Positions 46,318-56,332 of a stretch of 57,878 bases of DNA are shown here, one piece after another. Origin of the DNA: Mesorhizobium alhagi CCNWXJ12-2. GTDB taxonomy: Bacteria > Pseudomonadota > Alphaproteobacteria > Rhizobiales > Rhizobiaceae. The stretch lies in NCBI RefSeq assembly GCF_000236565.1, contig NZ_AHAM01000183.1, positions 1 to 57,878 of the forward strand. Reading direction: 5' to 3'. Under the pieces are notes generated by a model. It searched no databases. It was not told the DNA's origin and saw only the letters and a program-made list of their open reading frames with translations. The translations under genes and the position numbers were made by a program. Each line of letters opens with the position of its first letter. The stretch's first letter is position 1.

Positions 46318-46377
46318 GCGGCGCATGGCAGCGACGCCTAATCAATTTTAGTTATTTGACGCGCTGCCATGCGCCGC
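46318..46377. repeat. Perfect 16-bp inverted repeat after cckA
   Basis: GCGGCGCATGGCAGCG and CGCTGCCATGCGCCGC pair perfectly. The 28-base loop between them is AT-rich, in contrast to the GC-rich arms. It lies in a non-coding stretch. Confidence 0.85.
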
Positions 46378-46756
46378 CGGCGTTTTCTCCCCTGGCCGCT
46401 CCCGGCCCATCGCCCTGTCCCGGTAATCTGGGACAAAGCGCGGGCGCACAAGCGCGACCCGGGGCCGGAGCGCCCCGCACGACCATGCGGGGATCATCGC
46501 CGGCGCCACACTTCCCTGGATGCCGGTCGTGCACACCCGTTCCCCACCAGCAAGCTGCCGGGATGGAGTATGCGGGCATCGAGGGAGGGTGTGGACAAAG
46601 TTCAGGAAAACATTCCTGACAGATGCTGACAGGGTTGGGGCGATTGGCAGCCGACGTCGGCATCGCGGGCTCGCGCAAGCCAAGCGCAGCCGTCCATGGA
46701 CATCCAAGTCCCGCGGCCCCATCTTGAACGACAACGGAGCACTAGCGGATCGGTTC
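46378..46756. other. Non-coding-looking stretch after cckA, structured
   Basis: The frames here give Pro/Arg/Gly-rich products with no family resemblance. The DNA has several short hairpins, including TCAGGAA-AACA-TTCCTGA at 46602-46619. A non-coding RNA or conserved repeat element is possible; I cannot decide. Confidence 0.4.
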
Positions 46757-47005
46757 ATGCTGAGAGTCCAGAAATTCAAGATCGACGAAATCTACGTCCC
46801 GACGGCGCGACGAAAGACGCTTCACCCGGAAACGGTGCGGCTCTTGGCCGAGGACATTCTGGAGAACGGCCAGAAGACGCCGATCCAGGTGCGGTTCGAC
46901 GGCAAGCGCCACATTCTGGTCGAAGGATTGCACCGGCTGGAGGCGAGCAAATGGCTGGGCGAAGCCTTTATCGACGGCTACCTGGTCCAAGCCAGGCGGC
47001 ATTAG
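46757..47005 (+). CDS. Small ParB N-terminal domain protein
   Basis: The 82-residue product consists only of a ParB/sulfiredoxin-like N-terminal domain: MLRVQKFKIDEIYVPTARR at the start, then ETVRLLAEDILENGQKTPIQ and the box EGLHRLEASKWLGE. ParB proper has GERRxxA in that box (nucleotide binding); here it is EGLHRLEA, and there is no helix-turn-helix or dimerisation domain. So it cannot act as a partition protein alone. Similar mini-proteins are common in rhizobia, with unknown roles. A longer frame opens upstream but looks non-coding. No parA is near. Confidence 0.75.
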   Translation: MLRVQKFKIDEIYVPTARRKTLHPETVRLLAEDILENGQKTPIQVRFDGKRHILVEGLHRLEASKWLGEAFIDGYLVQARRH

Positions 47006-47202
47006 ACATCGCCTCCCGGTTGCGCACATTGCGCGTATTGCGTGCTATCCTGCCTCGGCCTAGAGTGAGTCGGGTTCCTGGGCGTACATCATAGCTTCTG
47101 CGGAGTTATTTCAGTCGGCATGGCAAGGCCGGCGCAAGCAACGACAATCATCTTGTGGGCGAGTTTGTTCGTTGAGTTTGACATTCGGGCGAGGGGAAAC
47201 CG

Positions 47203-47379
47203 ATGTTGCATGCCATTGACGACTGCGCCAAGCGGCGGCTGACCGAGCGCGTGGATATTCTGACCGCGATCAACATACTGAAATCGCGCGGCTATGATGA
47301 AGAGCAGCTCGTGTCGGAGATCACAAAAATCTTCTACGTCGATCTCGACGAATACAACGAGATCATACGCCATTCCTGA
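47203..47379 (+). CDS. 58-aa conserved-looking hypothetical protein
   Basis: This short frame starts at an ATG with GAGGGG seven bases upstream and reads MLHAIDDCAKRRLTERVDIL, ending in DEYNEIIRHS. Codon use matches the neighbouring genes. The peptide is acidic and predicted helical, with a repeated hydrophobic pattern (AINILKSRGYDEEQLVSEI), suggesting a compact helical bundle or protein-binding domain. I recognise no family. An antisense frame over the same DNA looks non-coding. Confidence 0.65.
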   Translation: MLHAIDDCAKRRLTERVDILTAINILKSRGYDEEQLVSEITKIFYVDLDEYNEIIRHS

Positions 47380-47464
47380 GCGGTCCGGGCGATGGCCGAA
47401 CGGTCAATATCATCCGCGACCCGCCCCTGCGGCGGGCCGCATGCTGGCAACTCCCCGTCGGCGC

Positions 47465-47899
47465 TTAGCCGATGATCAGGTCGCGCAGCCTTGCGAATAT
47501 CCCGGTCCTTGGATTTATAGCGGACCGGACGTGCCGGGCGGCGGTAGCCGCGGTGACAGTTTCCCCGAAATGGCAATAGCAAACGATTCCGTGCAACTGC
47601 CAATCCGACAGTTCGAAGAACCGTTTGGCTTCGCCATAGCTGTCGTTCTCCAGGCCTTCGGCGCGAAGGACCGGATCATCGAACGCCACCGACAACGGCG
47701 AGCCGGAACCGCGCATCGTCGCACGGGCCCCGCCGGCTTGGTATTCCGTGCCGTGAAGCGTTGCGAGCCGCCGCTCGGGCCTACTTTCGAGAAGTCCCGC
47801 CCAACGTTCGAGGCGCTCCCTCCGCGTCATTACGGGGCGAGCGAGGTCCGGATGGACCTGGGCGACGGCTTTGAGGTCTTTTAAAGTCTGGTGCTGCAT
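47465..47899 (-). CDS. Conserved hypothetical protein downstream of pccB
   Basis: The 144-residue cytoplasmic protein resembles a rhizobial hypothetical family beginning MQHQTLKDLKAVAQ. Notable segments are TRRERLERWAGLLE and DPVLRAEGLENDSYGEAKRF, followed by FFELSDWQLHGIVCYCHFG with two Cys and one His that could bind metal. No function is known. It lies 127 bases downstream of pccB on the same strand and converges on the small upstream genes. Confidence 0.75.
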   Translation of the reverse strand: MQHQTLKDLKAVAQVHPDLARPVMTRRERLERWAGLLESRPERRLATLHGTEYQAGGARATMRGSGSPLSVAFDDPVLRAEGLENDSYGEAKRFFELSDWQLHGIVCYCHFGETVTAATAARHVRSAINPRTGIFARLRDLIIG

Positions 47900-48026
47900 G
47901 ACGGGCTCCTTGTTCAGGTGCGGCCCCCTCCTGCGCCAAACTGCAGCTTGACTCCACTCCGGCTTCGTGTCCAGTCACGATCTATGAATTTGTAAAGCCT
48001 CACCGAATCGTGGCGAGGACACGCCG

Positions 48027-49559
<1,533 letters not shown>

Positions 49560-49645
49560 TGAACATCCCTCGGCACGTACTTTGCCAAGGGTGTTACCAT
49601 GCCGGAGAAGGAGTGCAAGTCAGGCTGGAGCCGGGGCGAGCGTCC

Positions 49646-50086
49646 CTACCAGGTACCGGTATTGCCCATCGAGGCCCATGGCTCGGCCTTTTCCAGCGCC
49701 GGCCCTTTCTGCAGGAGCTCGATCGAAATGCCATCTGGCGATTTGATGAAAGCCATGTTGCCGTCGCGCGGCGGACGGTTGATCGTCACGCCCATATCCA
49801 TCAGGCGCTGGCAGGTCTCGTAGATATTGTCGACCTCGTAGGCGAGGTGGCCGAAATTGCGCCCGCCCTTGTACTCCTCGGGATCCCAATTGTAGGTCAG
49901 CTCGATCAGCGGAGCCTTTACCGTGACGCCGGCATGCTCGTCTTCGGGTGCGGCCAGGAAGATCAGCGTGAAACGGCCTTCCTTGTTCTCGAAGCGGCGC
50001 ACTTCGACCAGGCCGAGCTTGTTGCAATAGAAGTCGAGCGACGCGTCGATATCCGTGATGCGGACCATTGTGTGGAGATAGCGCAT
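49646..50086 (-). CDS. gloA: Lactoylglutathione lyase (glyoxalase I)
   Basis: The 146-residue VOC-fold enzyme converts the methylglyoxal-glutathione adduct to S-lactoylglutathione. Metal ligands appear as His in RYLHTMVRI, Glu in LIELTYNW, His in FGHLAYEV and Glu in ISIELLQKG. The ATG giving [14 protein letters not shown] is internal to a much longer open frame whose upstream part lies antisense to the cold-shock gene and is not coding. It is divergent from the cold-shock gene. Confidence 0.94.
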   Translation of the reverse strand: MRYLHTMVRITDIDASLDFYCNKLGLVEVRRFENKEGRFTLIFLAAPEDEHAGVTVKAPLIELTYNWDPEEYKGGRNFGHLAYEVDNIYETCQRLMDMGVTINRPPRDGNMAFIKSPDGISIELLQKGPALEKAEPWASMGNTGTW

Positions 50087-50308
50087 GTGTTTGCTCCGGC
50101 TGCCCTGATTTGCGCCGGAACATAGGGCGGCGCAGCGGGATGCGGCAACCCGGAAATGACCCGCTGCAACCAGATCATGAGCGGCGAGCGTCATTCTCCG
50201 GGTGAAACAGGTGAAAAAAGGCACGTCAGGTCTTGCGCTGTTGGGAAGTCGCAATGCTATTCTCGGTAGCAGAATCAGTGGCTGCGTTTCTGGAAAGGGT
50301 GCGTTCGG

Positions 50309-50905
50309 ATGGGGGAGAGGGCCTCTTTCATGGGGCGAGACTTGGAAGCGGATGACGCCTTGGACCGTGGCGAGGGCGGCGACGCGGCTGGTCTGGTCGA
50401 GATTTCCGGGGCGATCAAGTGGTTTGACGTAGCCAAGGGCTACGGCTTCATCCTGCCCGACGACGGCGTTTCCGGCGACGTTCTCCTGCACGTGACCTGC
50501 TTGCGGCGCGACGGCTTCCACACCGCTCTCGAAGGCGCGCGCGTCGTCTGTCTCGTCAAGAAGGGCGAGCGCGGCATGCAAGCGTTCCGGGTCATCTCCA
50601 TGGACAGTTCGACGGCCGTGCATCCCGCCGAGATGCAGGAGCAGCGCACCCATGTGGCGGTGACCGCCGAGAGCGGGCTGGAGCGGGCGCTGGTCAAATG
50701 GTTCAACCGCACCAAGGGCTTCGGCTTTCTCACCCGCGGCGAGGGCACTGAGGACATCTTTGTCCATATGGAGACGCTGCGCCGCTACGGCCTGACGGAG
50801 CTTCGCCCGGGGCAGGTCGTGCTCGTTCGCTTCGGGCGCGGCGAAAAAGGCCTTATGGCTGCCGAAATTCACCCCGATATCGGGACCTTGCCGGTCTCGC
50901 ATTGA
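50309..50905 (+). CDS. Tandem cold-shock domain protein
   Basis: The 198-residue protein has two cold-shock domains, each with RNP-like motifs: [19 protein letters not shown] with DVLLHVTCL near residues 34-66, and [19 protein letters not shown] with DIFVHMETL near 126-155. The two-domain form is common in rhizobia and binds single-stranded nucleic acid. An acidic N-terminal extension precedes the first domain. Two starts are possible, seven codons apart; the second has the stronger GGGGGAGAGG site. Confidence 0.93.
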   Translation: MGERASFMGRDLEADDALDRGEGGDAAGLVEISGAIKWFDVAKGYGFILPDDGVSGDVLLHVTCLRRDGFHTALEGARVVCLVKKGERGMQAFRVISMDSSTAVHPAEMQEQRTHVAVTAESGLERALVKWFNRTKGFGFLTRGEGTEDIFVHMETLRRYGLTELRPGQVVLVRFGRGEKGLMAAEIHPDIGTLPVSH

Positions 50906-50925
50906 GACCTGACAGGATTTTTTCG

Positions 50926-51429
50926 ATGGCGCCTTCCCGCATTGCTGCATGGATGGGCGGCCTTGCCGCCGCATTTGTCGTTTGCTTTTCGCTGCAGACG
51001 CCCGTCGCTGCGCAGGAGCAGGCGATGGAGCTGCCGGTTCATCCGGAACCGCTGATCGCCGAGACCGACGAAGGCGAGCGCTCCTTCACCATCGAGATCG
51101 CGGACGATCCGGGCGAGCGCTCCCGCGGTCTGATGTTCCGGCAGGAAATGGACAATGACCATGGCATGCTGTTCGTGTTCGAAGAGAGCCAGCCTGTGGG
51201 TTTCTGGATGAGGAACACGCCGCTGCCGCTCGATCTGGTTTTCATCGGGCAGGACGGCAAGGTGCGTGCGATCGAGAGGGGCGAGCCGTTTTCCGAAGCG
51301 CCGATCGCGCCGGGCGAACCGGTCCAGTTCGTGCTCGAACTCAATGCAGGAACCGCAGCCGAGGCGGGTATTGAGAATGGAGACCTGATCCGCCATCCGG
51401 CCATCAGCCAGGCCGCCGGCGCCAACTGA
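50926..51429 (+). CDS. DUF192 secreted protein
   Basis: The 167-residue protein has a signal peptide ([19 protein letters not shown]). DUF192 motifs are present: [37 protein letters not shown] and [19 protein letters not shown]. The function of this family is unknown. AGGA precedes the ATG by eight bases. It follows the cold-shock gene by 20 bases and precedes a hydrolase gene, so the three may share transcripts. Confidence 0.87.
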   Translation: MAPSRIAAWMGGLAAAFVVCFSLQTPVAAQEQAMELPVHPEPLIAETDEGERSFTIEIADDPGERSRGLMFRQEMDNDHGMLFVFEESQPVGFWMRNTPLPLDLVFIGQDGKVRAIERGEPFSEAPIAPGEPVQFVLELNAGTAAEAGIENGDLIRHPAISQAAGAN

Positions 51430-51465
51430 CCAATGGTCTCAATTCTAAAAGGAATCGCAGGTGCC

Positions 51466-52233
51466 ATGCAGTCATTCTCCCATGACGGTTTCGATCTTGC
51501 CTTCATCGATCGCCAGCCCGAGCACGGCAGCGGCGAACCGGTTCTGCTGATCCACGGCTTCGCCTCCAGCGCGCAGGTGAACTGGGTCTCGCCGGGCTGG
51601 ATGAAGACGCTGGGCGATGCAGGGTATCGTGCGATTGCGTTCGACAATCGCGGCCACGGCGCTTCGTCGAAGAGCTACGAACCCGCCGACTATACGCCTC
51701 AGAAGATGGCCGGCGACGCGGCGGCGTTGCTCGACCATCTCGGCATCTCCCGAGCCCATGTGATGGGCTATTCGATGGGCGCGCGCATTGCCGCTTTCCT
51801 GGCGCTCGCCGAACCCGCAATGGTGGCGACGCTGGTCTCCGGCGGATTGGGAATAGGCATGGTGGAAGGCGTAGGCGATTGGGATCCGATCGCCGACGCG
51901 CTTCTGGCGCCCGATCCGTCGAAGATCGAGGACCGGCGTGGACAGACTTTCCGCGCCTTCGCCGATCAGACCAAAAGCGACCGGCGCGCGCTCGCCGCCT
52001 GCATTTCGACGTCGCGGCCCTTGCTTTCCGAAGAGGAGGTCAGCCGCATCGCCGTTCCGACCCTGATCGCGGTGGGAACCACCGACGACATTGGCGGCTC
52101 CGCCTCGGAACTCGCCGGCCTGATGCCGAACGCCCAAAGCTTCGACATTGAGGGTCGCGACCACATGCTGTCGGTCGGCGACCGCACTTTCAAGAAGCGT
52201 GTGCTGGAGTTCCTCGCAGCCAACCCGCTGTAG
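51466..52233 (+). CDS. Alpha/beta hydrolase
   Basis: The 255-residue protein has the alpha/beta hydrolase core: oxyanion loop LIHGFASSAQVNW near residue 27, the nucleophile elbow in MGYSMGARIAAFLA near residue 100, an acidic residue in VGTTDDIGG and His in GRDHMLSVGD. The substrate is unknown. I chose MQSFSHDGFDLAF, the typical start of this family, over an ATG 11 codons upstream that sits against the previous stop. Confidence 0.87.
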   Translation: MQSFSHDGFDLAFIDRQPEHGSGEPVLLIHGFASSAQVNWVSPGWMKTLGDAGYRAIAFDNRGHGASSKSYEPADYTPQKMAGDAAALLDHLGISRAHVMGYSMGARIAAFLALAEPAMVATLVSGGLGIGMVEGVGDWDPIADALLAPDPSKIEDRRGQTFRAFADQTKSDRRALAACISTSRPLLSEEEVSRIAVPTLIAVGTTDDIGGSASELAGLMPNAQSFDIEGRDHMLSVGDRTFKKRVLEFLAANPL

Positions 52234-52301
52234 CGAGGGAGGGGATATCTCTTCTCCATGGATGCGCCGACGGATAGCTCCGCCGGCGCACAGGTTTCAA
52301 G

Positions 52302-52673
52302 CTAATCTTCGAGGTCGCGGTTCCGGTCCTGCCAGAGTTGCAGAAGCGCAAGCGCTGCCACGGCCGCGCCGAGCGCGATGTGCCAGTTGCGCAATGTCCC
52401 GGCATATTCCAGCACGAAGGGCGACGCCATCATCCAGACGCCGCCAAGCAGCAGCAGGAATTCTTCCCATCGGCGCAGGAATATCTGTTCCAGACCGCCC
52501 AGGATCACGATGGCGGCGCCTACGATGGCCGTAGCCGCAACCATGGTGGTGTTGCCGGTGGTCTCGCCGAACATCGGCGATACGAGGATCGCGGCGCCGA
52601 GGACCATCGTGACGATGTCCTCCCAGCGCCGATGTTCGATCAGGCCCCAGCCTGTTCTGTCAAATGTTGCCAT
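52302..52673 (-). CDS. SPW repeat membrane protein
   Basis: The 123-residue protein has four hydrophobic helices arranged as two SPW units: WEDIVTMVLGAAILVSPMF and WEEFLLLLGGVWMMASPFVL. The family is found in proteobacteria and often under stress control; its function is unknown. It is divergent from cysE. Confidence 0.88.
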   Translation of the reverse strand: MATFDRTGWGLIEHRRWEDIVTMVLGAAILVSPMFGETTGNTTMVAATAIVGAAIVILGGLEQIFLRRWEEFLLLLGGVWMMASPFVLEYAGTLRNWHIALGAAVAALALLQLWQDRNRDLED

Positions 52674-53004
52674 GACGATACTCCTCTCAGGCTACTTTGA
52701 GCGTAGCTCAAACGCCCGTGAGGACTTTGGCGTCGTTTGTCGAACTCCTCGACGGGCGTCCGCATGTGCATTATCGCAAAAAACACCAATAAGATCAACG
52801 ATATCGTCCGCCAACGCGATAAGCCGTCCACTGATGGGCGCTGCGGATCGGCAGCCTGCCGATCAAGGGATCGTTTTCCACGATCGCTTGATTCCGTCTG
52901 AACCAAAACCATTTGAACAAGCACTAAGGAAAATTGAGTTCAATCATGCCGGGGTCTGGAGTATATGTCCGCCTGACGTGAACGAGCGGCAACGGAGACC
53001 GTCG
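52674..53004. promoter_or_regulatory. Divergent SPW/cysE control region with hairpins
   Basis: Two inverted repeats lie close to the SPW start: TTTGAGC-GTA-GCTCAAA (52696-52712) and ACGCCCGTGAGGA with TCCTCGACGGGCGT (one bulge; 52712-52759). They could be operators or leader folds. No gene is supportable, although a short antisense frame contains a hydrophobic stretch. The cysE ribosome site GGAGA lies at its end. Confidence 0.45.
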
Positions 53005-53850
53005 ATGACGACCAACAATGCAGCGCGCCCAAGCCTCAAGCCGGTTGATCCGATCTGGAGTTCCGTTCGCGACGAGGCCGCCGAGGCGATATCGCGCGAC
53101 CCGCTGTTGTCGGCGTTCCTCTATTCGACGATCCTCAACCAGGAGAGCCTCGAAGACGCGGTGATCCATCGCCTTGCCGAGCGCCTCGACCACCGGGATG
53201 TCGGGGCCGATCTGATCCGGCAGACCTTCAAGACCATGGTGCGTGAGAACCCGGACTGGTCGACCACAGTCCGCGTCGATATTCAGGCCTACTACGATCG
53301 CGATCCCGCTTGCGACCGGTTCTTCATGCCGGTGCTTCATTTCAAGGGTTTCCACGCGATCCAGACGCACCGCCTGGCGCATTGGCTCTGGAACCGGGGG
53401 CGCAAGGATTTCGCACTCTACCTGCAAAGCCGCTCATCCTCGGTGTTCCAGACCGACATCCACCCGGCCTCGAAGATGGGAATGGGCGTGTTCATCGACC
53501 ACGCGACAGGGCTGGTGGTCGGCGAAACGGCGGTGATCGAGGACGATGTCTCGATCCTGCACGGCGTCACACTCGGCGGTACCGGCAAGGCCGGCGGCGA
53601 CCGTCATCCGAAGATCCGCTACGGCGTGCTGATCGGGGCCGGCGCCAAGATCCTCGGCAATATCGAAGTCGGCCACTGCTCCAAGATCGCGGCGGGTTCG
53701 GTCGTGCTTGCGGCCGTTCCGCACAACAAGACGGTTGCAGGCGTGCCGGCCCGTGTCGTCGGCGAGAGCGGCTGCGATCAGCCTTCCCGTCAGATGGATC
53801 AGTTCCTGCCGTCGCAGCCCACGGACAGCACCGTCAGCTTCGACATCTGA
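53005..53850 (+). CDS. cysE: Serine O-acetyltransferase
   Basis: The enzyme acetylates serine in the first step of cysteine synthesis. The 281-residue product has a helical N-terminal domain (to about 145) and a left-handed parallel beta helix of hexapeptide repeats (about 150-255, with HPASKMGMGVFIDHATGLVV and GDRHPKIRYGVLIGAGAKIL). The C-terminal tail, ending SFDI, matches the peptide end that docks into cysteine synthase. GGAGA precedes the ATG. A longer frame opens upstream but is not coding. Confidence 0.95.
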   Translation: MTTNNAARPSLKPVDPIWSSVRDEAAEAISRDPLLSAFLYSTILNQESLEDAVIHRLAERLDHRDVGADLIRQTFKTMVRENPDWSTTVRVDIQAYYDRDPACDRFFMPVLHFKGFHAIQTHRLAHWLWNRGRKDFALYLQSRSSSVFQTDIHPASKMGMGVFIDHATGLVVGETAVIEDDVSILHGVTLGGTGKAGGDRHPKIRYGVLIGAGAKILGNIEVGHCSKIAAGSVVLAAVPHNKTVAGVPARVVGESGCDQPSRQMDQFLPSQPTDSTVSFDI

Positions 53851-53999
53851 CGGCTGACGGACTCGTCCGCGGCCGTAGCTGGACTCCCTGGTATTCAGCG
53901 CTAGTTGGACGCCTGTAGCGGGCGATGTTCGGCGCTCGCCTTTACATCGCCATCCCTGACGTGCCAGAAGCGCGTTCCAAATCGAACGCACCCGCCACC

Positions 54000-54005
54000 G
54001 GGAGA
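54000..54005 (+). promoter_or_regulatory. Shine-Dalgarno that sets a TTG start for the DUF3126 gene
   Basis: GGGAGA lies six bases before a TTG codon where the family begins. Earlier in-frame ATG starts would add an unrelated N-terminus. Confidence 0.6.
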
Positions 54006-54011
54006 ACAGCC

Positions 54012-54215
54012 TTGAAGCCGGATGAAATCAGAAAACTCGACGCCTTCTTCAAACGGACATTCCAGAATCCGCAGATGCAGGTGAAGGCGCGCCCGCGCAA
54101 GGAAGACTCGGCCGAAGTCTATGTCGGCGAGGAGTTTCTCGGCATCGTCTTCAAGGACGAGGAAGACGGCGACTACAATTTCTCGATGGCGATTCTCGAC
54201 ATCGATCTCGCCTGA
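54012..54215 (+). CDS. DUF3126 family protein
   Basis: This 67-residue protein matches DUF3126, a small alphaproteobacterial family: an N-terminal helix (EIRKLDAFFKRTFQNPQMQV) and a beta hairpin with EVYVGEEFLGIVFKDEEDGD. Function unknown. A TTG start is chosen from the ribosome site and the family length. Confidence 0.85.
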   Translation: MKPDEIRKLDAFFKRTFQNPQMQVKARPRKEDSAEVYVGEEFLGIVFKDEEDGDYNFSMAILDIDLA

Positions 54216-54227
54216 TCTCCGGGCCGC

Positions 54228-54959
54228 TCAGCGCGCGGTTTTCAGTATGCGGGATGTTTCGGCCAGCACGGCGGCGTCCAGCGCCCGCCAGTCGGCCAGC
54301 AGTTCCTTCGGAAAGCGGTAGGACAGGCTGAGATTCTCTCCGACCTGAACATCGCGCTCGCAGGGCGCGAGCGATTCTTCCGCGCTCGATCCGCTGAGAC
54401 AGCGGGCCACGAAGGGGTGATCGCCCGGGCGCTCGGCGACCGCCAGCACTTCGTTCAGATAGCCGGATTTTTCGGTAAAGCCGTAAAGCATCACGCCGTT
54501 CGGGCCGGGAATACCCGGCTTCACGATCAGTGAACTGTATATGGGCGCGAAGCGGCCGCTCATGTCGCGCGACATCATGCGTTCCTCGAAAGACAGGAAG
54601 ATGATGCGCCTCGATCCGCCGGCATGGTTGAAGTCTTCGCGCGCGGCGGTGCTGTAGCCGCTCATCTCGGGCCAGCGCAGATAAAGATCAAGCCGCGAGG
54701 CGATGCCGTCGCGCCGCGCCCGTTCGAAGCGGATGGCGTTCGCCGGAACGGCGATGACATCATTGCCGATGACGATCTCGTGCAGCGTTTTGTCGTCGGT
54801 ATGGCCAGCCATTGCGATCGAGCGGCCAAACCATCTGCCGCCGGCGCTGATTGCGGCCGAGAGCAAAGCGAGCAGCGCAAAGGCGCAGAACACCTTGAAC
54901 ATCAGCGACGAATCGACCGTCCTGATCTCGGGTCCATCGGCTGCTACGGGCTGGTTCAT
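54228..54959 (-). CDS. Conserved hypothetical single-pass membrane protein
   Basis: The 243-residue protein has one membrane helix near residues 20-40 (MFKVFCAFALLALLSAAISA), then a soluble, probably periplasmic, domain with EIVIGNDVIAVPANAIRFE and RLDLYLRWPEMSG. Two Cys (VARCLSGS and APCERDV) could form a disulfide there. I recognise no family. It converges with the DUF3126 gene and is divergent from the carbonic anhydrase gene. Confidence 0.75.
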   Translation of the reverse strand: MNQPVAADGPEIRTVDSSLMFKVFCAFALLALLSAAISAGGRWFGRSIAMAGHTDDKTLHEIVIGNDVIAVPANAIRFERARRDGIASRLDLYLRWPEMSGYSTAAREDFNHAGGSRRIIFLSFEERMMSRDMSGRFAPIYSSLIVKPGIPGPNGVMLYGFTEKSGYLNEVLAVAERPGDHPFVARCLSGSSAEESLAPCERDVQVGENLSLSYRFPKELLADWRALDAAVLAETSRILKTAR

Positions 54960-55093
54960 CAAGTGCGTTTCGCAGGTTCCATGCAGCCCAAACCATGCGG
55001 CCTTTATGGTAAACGGCGGGTAAAGACGGACCTATCGCCTTGCGCCTGGCGTGGTGCTCCATCTAGATTCGACAACAACGCCAGGGAGAGACA

Positions 55094-55621
55094 ATGCCGC
55101 TCTACGCAATCGACGGAACCGCCCCGCAATTCGAGGACGAGAGCAGCAACTGGATTGCGCCGGACGCGACCTTGATCGGAAATGTCCGGCTGGGCCGCGA
55201 TGTCAGCATCTGGTTCGGGGTGGTGATCCGGGGCGACAATGAAGCGATCGTCATCGGCGCCGGGACGAATGTGCAGGAGCACACGATCATGCACACCGAT
55301 CCGGGTTTTCCGCTGACGGTCGGGGAGGGCTGCACGATCGGCCATCGCGCCACCCTGCATGGCTGCACTATCGGCGACAACAGCCTGGTGGGCATGGGCG
55401 CGATCGTGCTGAACGGCGCGCGCATTGGCAAAAACTCCCTGGTCGGCGCCGGTGCGCTGGTGACCGAGGGTAAGGAATTTCCGGACAATTCGCTGATCGT
55501 CGGATCACCGGCCAAGGCGGTCAGGACGCTAGACGCGGACGCGGCCGGACAGTTGCGCGCTTCGGCCGAGCACTATGTCGGCAATGGCCAGCGCTTCAAG
55601 GCCGGCCTTTCGAAACTCTGA
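55094..55621 (+). CDS. Gamma-type carbonic anhydrase family protein
   Basis: The 175-residue protein is a left-handed beta helix of hexapeptide repeats with the metal-ligand His residues in the EHTIMHTD, IGHRATLHG and nearby strands, plus a C-terminal helix. Members hydrate CO2 or act as structural homologues (YrdA/PaaY). Activity cannot be assumed. GGGAGAG precedes the ATG. Two hairpins follow the stop. Confidence 0.9.
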   Translation: MPLYAIDGTAPQFEDESSNWIAPDATLIGNVRLGRDVSIWFGVVIRGDNEAIVIGAGTNVQEHTIMHTDPGFPLTVGEGCTIGHRATLHGCTIGDNSLVGMGAIVLNGARIGKNSLVGAGALVTEGKEFPDNSLIVGSPAKAVRTLDADAAGQLRASAEHYVGNGQRFKAGLSKL

Positions 55622-55634
55622 GCAGAAAAAAGGT

Positions 55635-55663
55635 GGAGCCGGCCCGGGGACTGGGCCGGCTCC
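55635..55663. terminator. Strong hairpin after the carbonic anhydrase gene
   Basis: GGAGCCGGCCC and GGGCCGGCTCC form an 11-bp stem with a seven-base loop. The T tract after it is weak. Confidence 0.65.
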
Positions 55664-55667
55664 TAAA

Positions 55668-55710
55668 CCCGGTCGTGGGGACGGGGAGGGTGGGGACTCG
55701 ACCGGGCTTT
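55668..55710. other. Hairpin with G-quadruplex motif in its loop
   Basis: CCCGGTCG pairs with CGACCGGG around a 23-base loop that contains GGGGACGGGGAGGGTGGGG (55677-55695), four G tracts with one- or two-base spacers. CTTTT follows. It lies between two converging genes. Confidence 0.6.
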
Positions 55711-55726
55711 TCGGTGACCTTGGCGG

Positions 55727-56332
55727 TTAGCGCACGCTGGCGACCGCGTCGGCGCGGCCGTCATTGATCTGGACCCAGACGCCGGAGTTGCGCTCCGACT
55801 GGCGCTTCAGGAAGGTGTATTCGGTATCGGTCCAGGCGAGCACGCGCGGCTCGAGATTGTCGAGCACGAACTCGCCACGGCTGGTGCGCATTGTGAGCAC
55901 AGCGTGGCCGGCGCCGCTCGGCTGGCGCACGACAGTCAGTAGAAGATCGCCGGCGGGCACGCCGAGCGCCATCAGCTGACGCCGCTTTTCCAACGCATAG
56001 TCCTCGCAGTCGCCTATGCCCTCAGGATAGGACCAGACTTCTTCGCGGCCCCACATCTCCATGTCGGTGCGCGGCGTGACCATCGTGTTGACGGCGTTGT
56101 TGATCTCGACCATCGCCGCCCAGAGCCCGCGCGTCAGTTCGACCGGCGCTCCGCCCGATGACTTCAACCGGCATTCATCCGGCTGGCGCTGGCAGAATTC
56201 GTAGTGGCCGACCGGCTGCGTGGTGCGGCCGCCTGTCGGCATGAAAGGTTGCGCAGCATTGGCGGTCCCCACCATGGCGGCGAGCCCCGCAATCACCGCC
56301 AACAGCAACGATGTCCCCGTCGTTCTTGTCAT
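55727..56332 (-). CDS. BTLCP-type transglutaminase-like cysteine peptidase
   Basis: The 201-residue protein has a signal peptide (LLLAVIAGLAAMVGTANA). The catalytic triad is visible: Cys in GDCEDYALEKRR, His in GAGHAVLTM and Asp in FVLDNLEPR, the BTLCP pattern. Such peptidases are secreted or periplasmic; LapG, a member of the same superfamily, is controlled by cyclic di-GMP via LapD. No LapD partner is present here, although PilZ and PAS genes lie nearby. Confidence 0.9.
   Translation of the reverse strand: MTRTTGTSLLLAVIAGLAAMVGTANAAQPFMPTGGRTTQPVGHYEFCQRQPDECRLKSSGGAPVELTRGLWAAMVEINNAVNTMVTPRTDMEMWGREEVWSYPEGIGDCEDYALEKRRQLMALGVPAGDLLLTVVRQPSGAGHAVLTMRTSRGEFVLDNLEPRVLAWTDTEYTFLKRQSERNSGVWVQINDGRADAVASVR

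Noticed and set aside
43456-46326. 956-codon minus-strand open frame over cckA
   Set aside because: Antisense shadow produced by GC-rich codon bias; the plus-strand frame is clearly CckA.
47089-47373. 94-codon minus-strand frame
   Set aside because: It overlaps the 58-codon plus-strand gene that has a better ribosome site and codon pattern.
52640-52924. 94-codon minus-strand frame with a hydrophobic stretch
   Set aside because: It overlaps the SPW gene start and the inverted repeats and shows no family resemblance.
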